From positions 1 through 64,000 of the forward strand of contig NZ_JAAALA010000014.1 in the NCBI RefSeq assembly GCF_009905535.1: 64,000 bases of DNA, in the 5' to 3' direction. This DNA is from Caulobacter sp. SLTY (lineage in GTDB: Bacteria > Pseudomonadota > Alphaproteobacteria > Caulobacterales > Caulobacteraceae). The first letter of the stretch is position 1. Every line of letters starts with the position of its first letter. A program made the translations under genes and the position numbers. Positions 54,705 to 63,963 of this stretch are shown piece by piece. The notes beneath the pieces were generated by a model. It made no database searches, was not told the DNA's origin, and saw only the letters and a program-made list of their open reading frames with translations.

Positions 54705-55109
54705 ATGAGCAAGGCGCTTTACATGGCGGCGGCAACCGCGCTGATCCTCGTTGGATCGGCCGGGACGGCGCATGCCCAACAGAAGCCCCAGGCCAAGCCC
54801 GGCGAAGAGTTCCGCGTGCGCGGCGACTTCGACCTCCGCGACCGCAGCCTTGGCCCCAACCGCTCCGACCGCAGCCTGCAGTTCGACGCCAAGACGGGCA
54901 AATGGGGCGTCAAGGTCGGCCTCGGCTCTCCCGTCGGCCGCGAAGCCGACGCCAAGGACCTGGAAGCCGGCGCCTACTTCAAGGTCACCCCGAGCCTCCG
55001 TGTCGGCGGGGCCGTCGGCTTGGCTTCCGAGCGCGACAACCCGGTTCGCCGCCCCAACGAGCGCGATGAAGCGCCCCGGGTCCGGCTGGAAACGACCTTC
55101 AAGTTCTGA
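54705..55109 (+). CDS. ntrZ: NtrZ-like periplasmic regulatory protein
   Basis: This 134-residue protein has a signal peptide (SKALYMAAATALILVGSAGT then AHAQ cleavage). The compact core is EFRVRGDFDLRDRSLGPNRS, SLQFDAKTGKWGVKVGL, FKVTPSLRVGGAVGLASERD, ending in RLETTFKF. This matches the Caulobacterales NtrZ family. In C. crescentus, NtrZ is a periplasmic inhibitor of the NtrY sensor kinase. The assignment is from remembered sequence features. The ntrYX genes are not in the window. Confidence 0.65.
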   Translation: MSKALYMAAATALILVGSAGTAHAQQKPQAKPGEEFRVRGDFDLRDRSLGPNRSDRSLQFDAKTGKWGVKVGLGSPVGREADAKDLEAGAYFKVTPSLRVGGAVGLASERDNPVRRPNERDEAPRVRLETTFKF

Positions 55110-55134
55110 TCCCCTCAGGGACACCGCACACTTT

Positions 55135-55271
55135 CCGTCATCCCGGAAGGCCGCGAAGCGGACTATCCGGGACCCAGGAGTGCGTGATCTCGCTATCCAA
55201 CACAGCTTTGCGGCAGGTGACCTGCCACCCCTGGGTCCCGGATAAGCGCTGCGCGCTTTCCGGAATGACGG
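55135..55271. repeat. Large imperfect inverted repeat (palindromic element)
   Basis: The left arm (about 55135-55182) and right arm (about 55225-55271) are reverse complements over roughly 47 bases with a few mismatches. Both carry CCGTCAT-CCGGAA at the outer end and TATCCGGGACCCAGG at the inner end. The 42-base loop is not conserved in any way I can see. The element fills most of the gap between convergent genes and resembles palindromic repeats common in alphaproteobacterial genomes. Confidence 0.8.
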
Positions 55272-55275
55272 GATA

Positions 55276-56226
55276 TCAGGACGGCCAACTCGCCAGCAGC
55301 GCCCTCAGCGCGGCCGCTGTCGCCAGCGGCTGATCGATCATCACGTGATGGTCGGCGTCGGGGATGGAGAACTTGACGATATCGTCCGGCAGTTCGCGCA
55401 ACATGAAGGCCTTGGTGGCCGGGTACATCAGTTTCGACCGCTCGCCCCAAACCAGGGCCACGGGGCAGTTCACCTGGCTGAGCAGCTCGCCCAGGGCCGG
55501 CATGGTGAAATTGTGCCAGAGTTCCGGATCGAATTTCCAGGTCCAACCCACTCCCGAGCCGTCGGGCATCGGCGCCTGGCGGAGCGCCTTGCGGGCGATC
55601 CAATCGGCGACGAAATCGTTCTCGCAGGCTTGCGGCGGGGCCAGGCGAAAGCGGGCCAGGGCGCTGGGCAGATCGGCATAGACCTTGTTGGGGCCGTTTC
55701 GCCGGGGCGGGCCGTTCCACTGATGCTCCGGCGGATGGATGGTCGAATCCAGCATGACGACGCCGGCCAGCCGGTCACCGTTGTGGACGGCCGTGTAGAG
55801 GGTCGGAAAGCCTCCGAAGCTGTGGCCGACCACCCGGGTCTTGCCGCCGTCGGCCTCCAGCTGGGCGGCCTCGATGGCGCCCAGGATCTCGGCCATGAAG
55901 ATTTCGGCGCTGTACCTGGGGCGCCAGTCGCTGTCGCCCATGCCCGACCAGCTGATCGCCGCCACCCGGTAGTCCTCGCTGAGCAGGGGGGCGATGAAGC
56001 TCCACCAGTCGGCGTGTGCGCCGTTGCCGTGCAGCAGCAGCAGGCCGGGCTTGCCCACTTCGCCCCAGGTCAGCAGTTCGATACTGGCGCCCAGCACCTC
56101 GAACCGGCTGCGCTCGGGCTCAACCGCCAGGGCGGCCGTGAACCAGGCCGGGGCCGGCGGGGTCTCGCCGTTGTAGGGGGCCAGGGGCGGAGGATGCTCC
56201 GGCCAGGCGCCGGGACCGTCAGCCAC
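55276..56226 (-). CDS. Alpha/beta hydrolase (serine type)
   Basis: This 316-residue hydrolase has [36 protein letters not shown], the nucleophile elbow [13 protein letters not shown] and a C-terminal [13 protein letters not shown] with the His. A lid of about 60 residues ([17 protein letters not shown] onward) gives substrate specificity that cannot be read. The GTG start at 56226 has GGAG seven bases upstream. It overlaps the upstream thioesterase gene by 8 bp. Confidence 0.9.
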   Translation of the reverse strand: MADGPGAWPEHPPPLAPYNGETPPAPAWFTAALAVEPERSRFEVLGASIELLTWGEVGKPGLLLLHGNGAHADWWSFIAPLLSEDYRVAAISWSGMGDSDWRPRYSAEIFMAEILGAIEAAQLEADGGKTRVVGHSFGGFPTLYTAVHNGDRLAGVVMLDSTIHPPEHQWNGPPRRNGPNKVYADLPSALARFRLAPPQACENDFVADWIARKALRQAPMPDGSGVGWTWKFDPELWHNFTMPALGELLSQVNCPVALVWGERSKLMYPATKAFMLRELPDDIVKFSIPDADHHVMIDQPLATAAALRALLASWPS

Positions 56227-56701
56227 GGGCCGTCTCCATTTCCACGAACGCCTTCTCGCCGGGCCGCGGCGGGCGCGGGCCGATGGCCTTGAAAATCCCC
56301 GTGCCGGTCATGATCACCCGGTCGCCGGCCCAGATGCGGCCGCGAACGGTGAAGACATCGTCCTCTTCGGCTACCAACTCGGCCCGACCCTCGATCCATT
56401 CGCCCAGCTTGGCGCCCGACAGGAAGTCGCAGGTCAGCCGCACGGTGACCCAGTAGTGGCTGCGCGCCACGCTGATCACCCGCCCCCAGGCCATGTCGGC
56501 AAAGCTCATCAGCATGCCGCCGTGGCAGTTGGCCATGCCGTTGGTGTGGTGTTCCTCGACCCGGAAGGCCAGGGTGGCGCCGGTGTCGTCATGCTTTTCG
56601 TAAAGCGGTCCGATCTGGCGGCCGAACCCTCGGGTCCAGTTGAGGATGGAGTATCCCGGTGGGATATCGGCCGTCTGGGCCTCGGTCAGATCATCGGACA
56701 T
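56219..56701 (-). CDS. PaaI-like hotdog thioesterase
   Basis: This 160-residue hotdog protein has the motif [20 protein letters not shown] and [20 protein letters not shown], as in acyl-CoA thioesterases. It also has [20 protein letters not shown]. It is translationally coupled to the alpha/beta hydrolase, so the two may act on one acyl substrate. A second, unrelated PaaI-type gene lies at 50311. Confidence 0.88.
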   Translation of the reverse strand: MSDDLTEAQTADIPPGYSILNWTRGFGRQIGPLYEKHDDTGATLAFRVEEHHTNGMANCHGGMLMSFADMAWGRVISVARSHYWVTVRLTCDFLSGAKLGEWIEGRAELVAEEDDVFTVRGRIWAGDRVIMTGTGIFKAIGPRPPRPGEKAFVEMETARG

Positions 56702-56773
56702 GACCTAAGCCTAACAAGCGTTTGAATGCGGCGGAAGCGGCAACTAAGGCTAACCGATGGTCGCTTTGGAAAC

Positions 56774-57157
56774 ATGAGCCGCGCCCGCGTCATCGCCTGC
56801 TGGATCCTTGGGCCGGCCTATGCCGCCTTCGGGGTGCTGCACCTCGTGGAAACGCCGGCCTTTCTGCCGATCATGCCGCCCTGGGTTCCGTATCCGGTGT
56901 TGGCGGTGCAGCTGACCGGCCTGGCCGAGATCGCCGGCGGCCTTGGCCTCCTGATCCCCGGGTTGCGGCGGTGGGCGGGCCTGGGGCTGGCGCTGTATGC
57001 GGTCGGGGTGTTTCCCGCCAACCTGCACCACGCCTTCAACGGCGTGCACGTGCCGGGCCTGCCGGACAGCTGGTGGTATCACGCGCCCCGTCTGGCGTTC
57101 CAGCCGGTGCTGGTCGTCCTGGCCCTGTGGGTCGGCGGATGGCTGAAGAGGCGGTGA
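56774..57157 (+). CDS. DoxX-like small membrane protein
   Basis: This 127-residue protein has four membrane segments in the DoxX-like arrangement, with ARVIACWILGPAYAAFGVLH and LAEIAGGLGLLIPGLRRWAG and the conserved NLHHAF patch. The function is unknown; some family members take part in oxidoreductase complexes. The ATG at 56774 starts just before the first helix. It is divergent from the thioesterase. Confidence 0.8.
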   Translation: MSRARVIACWILGPAYAAFGVLHLVETPAFLPIMPPWVPYPVLAVQLTGLAEIAGGLGLLIPGLRRWAGLGLALYAVGVFPANLHHAFNGVHVPGLPDSWWYHAPRLAFQPVLVVLALWVGGWLKRR

Positions 57158-57244
57158 AACCCGGGCATTTCCTGCCGCCACGTCACCCTTGCCTCGCCCC
57201 ACCGGCGGCCTCAACCTGACGGCAAAATACAAGGGGAGACGTCG

Positions 57245-58702
57245 GTGAGCGCAGTCGAGACGGCAGGGGCGACACCGGTTGCGGCCGCCTTCAAACCCCC
57301 GATCCACGTCAAGTTCGCCTACGGTCTCGGCCAGGCGGTGCAGAGCGGCGGGTTCGACGTCGCCCTGCCCTTCACCTTTTTCTACTACACCCAGGTCCTG
57401 GGCCTGTCGGGCATCCTGACCGGCATCGCGGTGGGCCTCAGCCTCTGCGTCGACGCCATCATGGACCCGCTGGTCGGGTCGATCTCCGACAACATCCGCT
57501 CGCGGTTCGGGCGGCGTCTACCGCTGATGGTGCTCAGCATCCCGCTGGTGGCGCTGGGCTTCGGCCTGATCTTCTCCCCGCCCCAGGGGCTGGACCACAC
57601 CATGCTGTTCCTCTGGCTGCTGGGCGCCTCGCTGCTGGCGCGCGGCGCCACCTCTCTCTTCAACGTGCCCTTCATCGCCCTCGGGGCCGAGATGTCGGAC
57701 GGCTATATCGAGCGCTCGCGGATCGTCGTCTGGCGCACCCTGATCGGATTGGCGTCGGTCGTCGGGGTCATTCTACTGGCCTACAACGTCTTCTTGGTCC
57801 CGCCCAAGGAGCTGTTCAGGCTGGAGGGTTATCCGCCGTTCGGCTGGTCGGTGGCGGCGCTGCTGACGGTTTGCATGGTGCTCTGCTGCGCCGGCGTCGC
57901 CCGCTACGCCATGAGCCTGCCGCAGGCCGACACCACCGAACGCACGATGCTCAGCCGCCTGCCCGGCGAGGTGAAGGAGATCTTCTCCAACAAATCGTTC
58001 CGCATCCTGCTGTTCTCCTGCCTGCTGATCATGGTGGCGATCGGGGTCAACGGCACGACCGGGGCGCACCACAACACCTTCGTCTGGAAGATCGGCACCG
58101 AGGAGATCAAGCTGCTGACCTTCGTGCTGCTGATCGGCACGGTGATCGGCGTGCCCATGGCCCCGGCCCTGTCGCGCTGGTTCGAGAAGCGGTCGGTGGT
58201 GATGATCGGGGTCAGCCTGCTCAACCTGGTCTGGCTGGTGATGCCGATCCTGTGGGTCAGCGGCCTGTTCCGGCCCTCCGGCCCGGCGGCCATGCCGCCC
58301 CTGTTCGCCATGATGCTGGTGGCTGGATTCGGCATCGGTCTGGTGCTGGTCGCCTTCCCGGCGATGATGGCCGACGCCGCCGACGAGCATGAACTGCGCT
58401 TCGGCCATCGGCGCGAGGGTCTCTACTTCTCCGGCATCACCTTCGCGGCCAAGGCGGCCAGCGGCATCGGCGTGCTGTTGGCCGGCATCGGCCTGGACCT
58501 GATGGGCATGCCGGCCAAGGCCACGGCTGACATCGTGGTCGAGCCGGAGGCCCTGATCAGACTGGTGCTGGTGCATGGTCCCCTGGCGGCGGCGATCTCC
58601 TGCGTCGGGGTGGCGCTGCTGTGGCCCTACGCCATCAGCCGTCCCGTGCATGACGAGATTTCGCTGAAGCTTCGGGCCCGCCACGAGGGGCGGCAGGTCT
58701 AG
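57245..58702 (+). CDS. GPH-family (MelB/GusB-like) sodium-sugar symporter-like transporter
   Basis: This 485-residue MFS protein has 12 membrane segments and GPH signatures. They are KFAYGLGQAVQSGGFDVALP and PFTFFYYTQVLGLSGILTGI, with DAIMDPLVGSISDNIRSRFG carrying the cation-site Asp residues. Another block is FPAMMADAADEHELRFGHRR. Substrates of this family are sugars, glucuronides or related organic acids. GTG is the start, with AAGGGGAG upstream. No catabolic partner adjoins it. Confidence 0.9.
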   Translation: MSAVETAGATPVAAAFKPPIHVKFAYGLGQAVQSGGFDVALPFTFFYYTQVLGLSGILTGIAVGLSLCVDAIMDPLVGSISDNIRSRFGRRLPLMVLSIPLVALGFGLIFSPPQGLDHTMLFLWLLGASLLARGATSLFNVPFIALGAEMSDGYIERSRIVVWRTLIGLASVVGVILLAYNVFLVPPKELFRLEGYPPFGWSVAALLTVCMVLCCAGVARYAMSLPQADTTERTMLSRLPGEVKEIFSNKSFRILLFSCLLIMVAIGVNGTTGAHHNTFVWKIGTEEIKLLTFVLLIGTVIGVPMAPALSRWFEKRSVVMIGVSLLNLVWLVMPILWVSGLFRPSGPAAMPPLFAMMLVAGFGIGLVLVAFPAMMADAADEHELRFGHRREGLYFSGITFAAKAASGIGVLLAGIGLDLMGMPAKATADIVVEPEALIRLVLVHGPLAAAISCVGVALLWPYAISRPVHDEISLKLRARHEGRQV

Positions 58703-58715
58703 TGCGCGTTTCGAT

Positions 58716-59129
58716 CTAACGGCTCGGCCGGGTGACGACATAGGCGAACACCGCCAGCAGCAGCACCCCGACACCGCCGACGACCCATGGATTGCGATAG
58801 CTCACGGCCAGGATCGTCCAGCTGACCGCCATCATGGTTCCGGCCGCGATCTTGGCCGAGGTCGGAATCGCCTTCCGTTCTTCCCAGGCGATCAGCGACG
58901 GCCCATACCGGGGGTGCCGCCGCAGCTTTTCCGCCCACTCCGGCGAGCTGGCGCTAAAGGCCCACAGCGCCACCAGCAGGAAGGGCACGGTCGGCAGTAG
59001 CGGCAGGAAGGCGCCCGCTGCGCCAAGCCCCACCATCACCACGCCAAGCGATCGCAGCAGCAGCCGTCGGACGGGCCCGATCGCCGGCTTGTCCGCTGGC
59101 TTCGGCGGCGGGCCTTCGGGATCGGTCAT
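58716..59129 (-). CDS. YbaN/DUF454 membrane protein
   Basis: This 137-residue inner-membrane protein has a Pro/Lys-rich N-terminus and the DUF454 pattern LRSLGVVMVGLGAAGAFLPL, LPTVPFLLVALWAFSASSPE and RHPRYGPSLIAWEERKAIPT. The function is unknown. The ATG at 59129 has AGGA about nine bases upstream. It ends 14 bp from the convergent symporter gene. Confidence 0.9.
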   Translation of the reverse strand: MTDPEGPPPKPADKPAIGPVRRLLLRSLGVVMVGLGAAGAFLPLLPTVPFLLVALWAFSASSPEWAEKLRRHPRYGPSLIAWEERKAIPTSAKIAAGTMMAVSWTILAVSYRNPWVVGGVGVLLLAVFAYVVTRPSR

Positions 59130-59297
59130 TGGCGGAGGTCCTGGCGCACCCAAGCGCTATAGCAGACCTGTCCGCAGACGGTGATCGCCGCGGGCCCGAG
59201 AGTCCTTTCGACCTCAGCGCCCCATTCGTCGGCGCCGGCCGGAACACACCGCGCGCCCGGGCATTGGCGTCGAGCCAAGCCGCATCGGGGGTCAGCC

Positions 59298-60230
59298 ATG
59301 CCGGATACCAGACACCACGCTCGCGTCCGATTGCTATCGCTGCTCCAGTCGAGCGGCTATCGCTTCGTCACGCCGAACACTGGGACAATCCGCCGGATGC
59401 ACCGTCGCGGCCCGCCCGCGTCGCCGACGCTGCGCGACATCTTCGGCTGGTCGCTGCCGTTTCCCGAGGGGGCGTTGGACCCGGATTTCACGGAATCCCT
59501 CGAGGCTGCCGATGGGCTTGAGCGGACGCAGGCGGGCTTGCGCAGTCGGCTGCGGTGCTCCTCGGTCGGTGATCTGCTGTTCCTGCATTCGGCCTTTCCG
59601 ACCGACGCGGCCGATTCCGTGTTCCTCGGCCCGGATTCCTACCGCTTCGCGAACCTGATCGAGGCGACCCTGATGGCCCGCACGCCGGAAGGACCGATCC
59701 TCGATATCGGCACCGGATCGGGGGTCGGCGGCCTTGTCGCCGGCGCCCGGTGTCCTGGATCGGCGGTCACGCTCAGCGACCCCAATCCGGCCGCCCTGGC
59801 CCTGGCCGCCGCCAATGCCGAGCACGCGGGCCAGACGGTTCAGCTCTGCGAGGCCAGGGGATACGACGCCGTCTGCGACGGCTTTGGCCTGATCCTCGCT
59901 AACCCGCCGTTCATCGCCGGCGGCTCGGGTCGCGTCTACCGGGACGGCGGCGACCTTCACGGGGCGCGGTTGTCACTCGACTGGGCCGTCGAAGGCATGA
60001 CGCGGCTGCGTCCGGGCGGGCGGCTGCTGCTCTACACCGGCAGTCCGATCCTGACCGGCGGCGAGGACCAACTGGGACGCCTGCTCGCCGACGCCGCCAG
60101 GGAGGCGGGCTGCTCGCTCACCTACCAGGAGCTCGATCCGGACATTTTCGGCGGCGAGCTCGGGCGCGAAGCCTACCAGGATGTCGAGCGCATCGCCGCC
60201 GTCGGGGCCGTGCTCACCCGCCCGGCGTAG
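59298..60230 (+). CDS. Class I SAM-dependent methyltransferase with NPPF motif
   Basis: This 310-residue methyltransferase has an unusual N-terminal domain (residues 1-150, including LRDIFGWSLPFPEGALDPDF). The Rossmann core follows: ILDIGTGSGVGGLVAGARCP, then VTLSDPNPAALALAAANAEH and the catalytic LANPPFIAGGSGR. NPPF/NPPY motifs mark N-methylation of nucleic acid bases or glutamine, as in RlmG, RlmF or PrmC. The target is unknown. The gap upstream (59130-59297) holds GCTATAGC at 59157-59164 as a possible -10 site. Confidence 0.85.
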   Translation: MPDTRHHARVRLLSLLQSSGYRFVTPNTGTIRRMHRRGPPASPTLRDIFGWSLPFPEGALDPDFTESLEAADGLERTQAGLRSRLRCSSVGDLLFLHSAFPTDAADSVFLGPDSYRFANLIEATLMARTPEGPILDIGTGSGVGGLVAGARCPGSAVTLSDPNPAALALAAANAEHAGQTVQLCEARGYDAVCDGFGLILANPPFIAGGSGRVYRDGGDLHGARLSLDWAVEGMTRLRPGGRLLLYTGSPILTGGEDQLGRLLADAAREAGCSLTYQELDPDIFGGELGREAYQDVERIAAVGAVLTRPA

Positions 60231-61047
60231 AGGCGTCCGCGATGGCCTCAACCGGCAGCGGCTGGTCGGCCGGGCGGCGGGTCGTCAGGTCGAGCCGGTC
60301 GCCGTTGGCCAGCACATGCATCCGCACGTCGAACATCGACAGGGCGCAGTCGGCCCGGCCCTCGGCGACATTGGACGCGGTGACCCCCGAGGCGTCGACC
60401 ACATAGACCGCCCCGCTGCCCAGCACCTCGAAGGCGCCGCCGCGCAGCACGATGGCGGTATCCTCGTCGATGCCGATCCCCAGCACCCGCGGGCTCTGAG
60501 CCACCGCTCCCAGCAGCCGGCCGATACGGCCGCGCTCGGCGAAATGCTGGTCGATGATCACGTCCCGCACCAGCCCAAGGCCCGGCGCCATGTGGAGATC
60601 GCCCAGCCGATGGCTCTCCGAACTGGTCCCGCGCACCAGCATGGTGTCACTCATCACCGAGGCGCCGGCGGAGGTGCCGGCCAGGAAGCCGCCGCCCTGC
60701 CAGATCTCCCGGATGCGGGCCTCCAGGGGGGTGTCGCCGATCTGGCTGCTGATCCTCAGCTGGTCGCCCCCGGAGAAGAAGACCCCGGCCGCGTCGTCGA
60801 GCAGCGCCAGCTTGGCAGGATCGTGAGCCTCGGCCCGATCCTCGACATAGAGCTCGACCAGCTCGCCGACGCCCAGCCCCTCGAACCCCTTCTGGTAGGA
60901 GTCGAAATAGCCTTCAGGCGCGTGCGAGGCGATCGTGGCGATCACCAGCCGGCGGCTACGCGCCTCACGGGCGATGGCCTTGAGGATTCGGCGCTTACCC
61001 TCCTTGTCCTCGTGTCCGCCGATGATGAACAGGGGGCCTTCAGACAT
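60214..61047 (-). CDS. cphB: Cyanophycinase
   Basis: This 277-residue peptidase of family S51 cuts cyanophycin into beta-Asp-Arg dipeptides. It starts LFIIGGHEDKEGKRRILKAI. It has the nucleophile Ser in FLAGTSAGASVMSDTMLVRG, then GLGLVRDVIIDQHFAERGRI and GIGIDEDTAIVLRGG, all classic CphB segments. No signal peptide is present, so it acts in the cytoplasm. It overlaps cphA by 8 bp and is the third gene of the operon, so synthesis and mobilisation are encoded together. Confidence 0.95.
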   Translation of the reverse strand: MSEGPLFIIGGHEDKEGKRRILKAIAREARSRRLVIATIASHAPEGYFDSYQKGFEGLGVGELVELYVEDRAEAHDPAKLALLDDAAGVFFSGGDQLRISSQIGDTPLEARIREIWQGGGFLAGTSAGASVMSDTMLVRGTSSESHRLGDLHMAPGLGLVRDVIIDQHFAERGRIGRLLGAVAQSPRVLGIGIDEDTAIVLRGGAFEVLGSGAVYVVDASGVTASNVAEGRADCALSMFDVRMHVLANGDRLDLTTRRPADQPLPVEAIADASTPGG

Positions 61048-63757
61048 GGAGCAGCTCCGGGTTGGACGGCGGGGCCCGGAAATCGGGTTCGTAAGCCAGG
61101 ATCTGGCGCCAGACGGCCTCGACCTCTGTGGGCATGATGACCACCAGGTCGCCAGGCCTGGCGGCGCGCAGGGCGGCGTCGACGGCGTCGTGCTCGCTGA
61201 GGTGTTGCTCGATATGGGCGGGGTCGGCCCCGGCCTGGATCGCGCCTTCGGTCAGCAGGGCGAGCACCGCCCCGGTCGGCCGGCCGCGACCGTCGGGCCG
61301 TTCGCGAAAGACGACGCGGTCGAGGATCTGGCCGGCCAGGGCGCCCATCTCGCGGATGTCCTCGTCCCGCCGGTCGCCCGGCATGCTGGCGACACCGATG
61401 ACCCGGCCGTGGCTGGGCCGCATCCGGTCGAGCAGCGCGCCCAAAGCCCGGACCGCCTCGCCGTTGTGGGCATAGTCCAGGATCACCCGCACGCCGCCGA
61501 CCTCATGGATGTTCAGCCGACCCGGGTTCTGTTCGTAGGACGAGCCGAACGCGGCCAGCGCCTCGCGCACCGTCGCGACCGGGACCTTCAGGCCATGGCC
61601 GGCCAGGACGGCGGCCAGGGCGTTCTGCACATTGAAGGCTGCGGCGCCGTTAAGGGTGGCGGGGATATCGTCGACGCCCATCACCTCGGTGCGCCTGGGG
61701 CCCTCCTGGATGACGATCATCCCGTCCTCGACCGAGGCTGTGATGCCGCCCGCGAGCAGATGCTTCTGCAGCAGCGGCGACATCGCCTCGCCGCCGGCCA
61801 TGGTGAAATAGGCCACCCGCCCGCCGGCGTGGCGGGCCATCCGCAGGGTGTGGGGATCGTCGCCGTTGAGCACACTCAGGCCGCGCCGCGACACCGACTC
61901 GGTCACCACCGACTTGACCCTGGCCAGGTCCTCCAGGGTGTTGATGCCCTTTAGGCCCAGATGGTCCGCGGCGATGTTCAGGACGATCCCGACGTCACAG
62001 CGGTCAAAGGCCAGGCCCTCGCGCAGGATGCCGCCCCGGGCGGTCTCCAGCACGGCGGCTTCGACGGTCGGGTCGGCCAGCACCATCCGCGCGCTCCGGG
62101 GCCCGCTGGCGTCGCCGGCGACCAGCCGCTCGTCGTTCACGTAGACGCCGCTGGTGTTGGTCAGCCCGACGGTCAGACCCTGGCGGCGCAGAATGGCGGC
62201 GATCATCCGCCCGACCGTCGACTTGCCGTTGGTGCCGGTCACCGCCACGATCGGAATGCGGGCGCGGGAGCCTGCCGGATAGAGCAGATCAATCACCGCC
62301 TGGGCCACGTCGCGGGGCTTGCCCTCCGAAGGCGCCAGATGCATGCGGAAGCCCGGCGCCGCATTGACCTCCACGATCCCGCCCCCGGTCTCGCGAACCG
62401 AGCGGGTGATGTCCGGGGCGATGAAGTCGATACCGGCGACATCGAGACCGACGGTCAGCGCGGCGCGCCTGGCCATGGCGGCGTTGTCGGGATGGATGAT
62501 GTCGGTGCGGTCGACGGCCGTCCCCCCGGTCGACAGGTTGGCCGTCGCCCGCAGCTGCACCGCCTTGCCACGCGGCGGCACGGTCTCGGCCGTCATCCCG
62601 ACCCGGGCCAGCATCTCCTCGACGTGGGCGTCGATGACGATCCGGGTCATCACCGCTTCATGGCCGACGCCTCGGCGCGGGTCCGCATTCACCTGGGCGA
62701 TCAGCTCGGCGATACTGTGCCGACCGTCGCCGACCACCTCGGCCGGGCGGCGCTCGGCCACCGCCACGACCTGGCCGCCGACGACCAGGATCCGATAGTC
62801 CCGGCCCGTGTAGTGCTGCTCGACGATCACCCGGCGCGAATGTGGGACGGCCTGCTCGAAGCCCCAGCGGACCTGATCCTCGCTACGCAGGTCCAGATTG
62901 ACCCCGCGCCCGTGGTTTCCGTCGAGCGGCTTGACCACCACCGGCCCCTTGATCCGCTGCGCCGCGGCGACCGCCTCGTCAGCGGTCCGGACCACTTGGC
63001 CCTTAGGCACGGCAACTCCGACGCGGCCCAGCAGGGCCTTGGTCAGGCTCTTGTCCCCGGCCGTCTCGACGGCGATCAGCGAGGTCTCACCGGTGATGCT
63101 GGCCCGCAGGATCTTGCGCCGGGCGCCCCAGCCGAGCTGAACCAGGCTATACTCGTTCAGCCGGGTCACCGGAATCCGCCGCCGGCGCGCCGCATCGACC
63201 AGGGACTGGGTCGTGGGCCCGAAGGCCTCCTTTCGGATCAGGGCGGCGATCTCCGCGACCGCCATGTTCAGGTCGAACGGCTGCTCCAGCGCCTTGGGGG
63301 GAGGCGAGATCAGATCGAGTCCCTCAAGCCCCTGCAGGTCAGGCGGCAGCAAGGAATTGGCCAGATCCAGGGCGCAACGCCCCGCCAGGCGGCCGGCGGC
63401 CTCGGATCGATAGGAAAAGAGGATGTTGTAAACACCTGGTCGGCCTTTCACGGACCGGGTCTTGCCCCGGCTGGCCGGCGCCCCGGCCAGTGTCTGAAGT
63501 TCCAGCGCGATATGCTCGGCGATGTGGCCAAGCCAGGTTCCCTCCCGCAGCCGGCGAACGAAGCCGCCCGGCTGGCGGTAGCTGCAGCCATGGCGTTCCA
63601 GGCCCGGCAGTCGCGCCAGCAGCTCGTCCGCAAAATTTGGCAGCCGGTCCGACGGGAAGTCTTCCAGCGGACCCAGATCGACCATGATCCGGATCATCGG
63701 CCGGGTGCTGTAATAGTGAGGACCCCGATAGACGGCCGCCTCGAGCACCCGGATCAT
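61040..63757 (-). CDS. cphA: Cyanophycin synthetase
   Basis: This 905-residue enzyme makes the Asp-Arg polymer cyanophycin from ATP, Asp and Arg. The N-terminal domain (about 1-160) includes GFVRRLREGTWLGHIAEHIA. The ATP-grasp (about 215-480) carries GPVVVKPLDGNHGRGVNLDL and YRILVVGGQVVAVAERRPAE. The Mur-ligase-like half begins with IVAVTGTNGKSTVGRMIAAI near residue 505 and includes ILDYAHNGEAVRALGA. All three functional regions look intact, and the length matches CphA1. The ATG at 63757 has GGAAGG upstream. It overlaps the small upstream gene by 4 bp and cphB by 8 bp. Confidence 0.96.
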   Translation of the reverse strand: MIRVLEAAVYRGPHYYSTRPMIRIMVDLGPLEDFPSDRLPNFADELLARLPGLERHGCSYRQPGGFVRRLREGTWLGHIAEHIALELQTLAGAPASRGKTRSVKGRPGVYNILFSYRSEAAGRLAGRCALDLANSLLPPDLQGLEGLDLISPPPKALEQPFDLNMAVAEIAALIRKEAFGPTTQSLVDAARRRRIPVTRLNEYSLVQLGWGARRKILRASITGETSLIAVETAGDKSLTKALLGRVGVAVPKGQVVRTADEAVAAAQRIKGPVVVKPLDGNHGRGVNLDLRSEDQVRWGFEQAVPHSRRVIVEQHYTGRDYRILVVGGQVVAVAERRPAEVVGDGRHSIAELIAQVNADPRRGVGHEAVMTRIVIDAHVEEMLARVGMTAETVPPRGKAVQLRATANLSTGGTAVDRTDIIHPDNAAMARRAALTVGLDVAGIDFIAPDITRSVRETGGGIVEVNAAPGFRMHLAPSEGKPRDVAQAVIDLLYPAGSRARIPIVAVTGTNGKSTVGRMIAAILRRQGLTVGLTNTSGVYVNDERLVAGDASGPRSARMVLADPTVEAAVLETARGGILREGLAFDRCDVGIVLNIAADHLGLKGINTLEDLARVKSVVTESVSRRGLSVLNGDDPHTLRMARHAGGRVAYFTMAGGEAMSPLLQKHLLAGGITASVEDGMIVIQEGPRRTEVMGVDDIPATLNGAAAFNVQNALAAVLAGHGLKVPVATVREALAAFGSSYEQNPGRLNIHEVGGVRVILDYAHNGEAVRALGALLDRMRPSHGRVIGVASMPGDRRDEDIREMGALAGQILDRVVFRERPDGRGRPTGAVLALLTEGAIQAGADPAHIEQHLSEHDAVDAALRAARPGDLVVIMPTEVEAVWRQILAYEPDFRAPPSNPELLHV

Positions 63758-63963
63758 GCGGCCTTCCGATGCTCGACAATGATCGGCGCGTCCAATTGGG
63801 GCAGCGCCGCCTTGAGGATTCGGCGGATAACCAGGGCCGCGGCCTCTCGTTTGCTCCCGGCGCGGCCGCTTTCCAGCGGCGCTCCGGACAGATCGAAGGT
63901 CGCCCAACGCCAGCCGCCGTCGGCGGGCTCGATCGCGAATTTCGTCCCTGCTGTTGGCGCCAT
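63754..63963 (-). CDS. Small unknown protein, first gene of the cyanophycin operon
   Basis: This 69-residue protein is not recognised. It looks like a small alpha/beta fold: FAIEPADGGWRWATFDLSGA gives beta strands and REAAALVIRRILKAAL a helix. There is no signal peptide or membrane helix. Its stop overlaps the cphA ATG by 4 bp, so the two are translated together, suggesting a role with cyanophycin synthetase. ATG at 63963 is chosen; an in-frame GTG at 63984 is possible, and any promoter lies at or beyond the window edge. Confidence 0.6.
   Translation of the reverse strand: MAPTAGTKFAIEPADGGWRWATFDLSGAPLESGRAGSKREAAALVIRRILKAALPQLDAPIIVEHRKAA

Noticed and set aside
59157-59164. GCTATAGC as a promoter -10 for the methyltransferase at 59298
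   Set aside because: The octamer is self-complementary and no matching -35 was found at the right spacing on either strand, so it is mentioned but not called.
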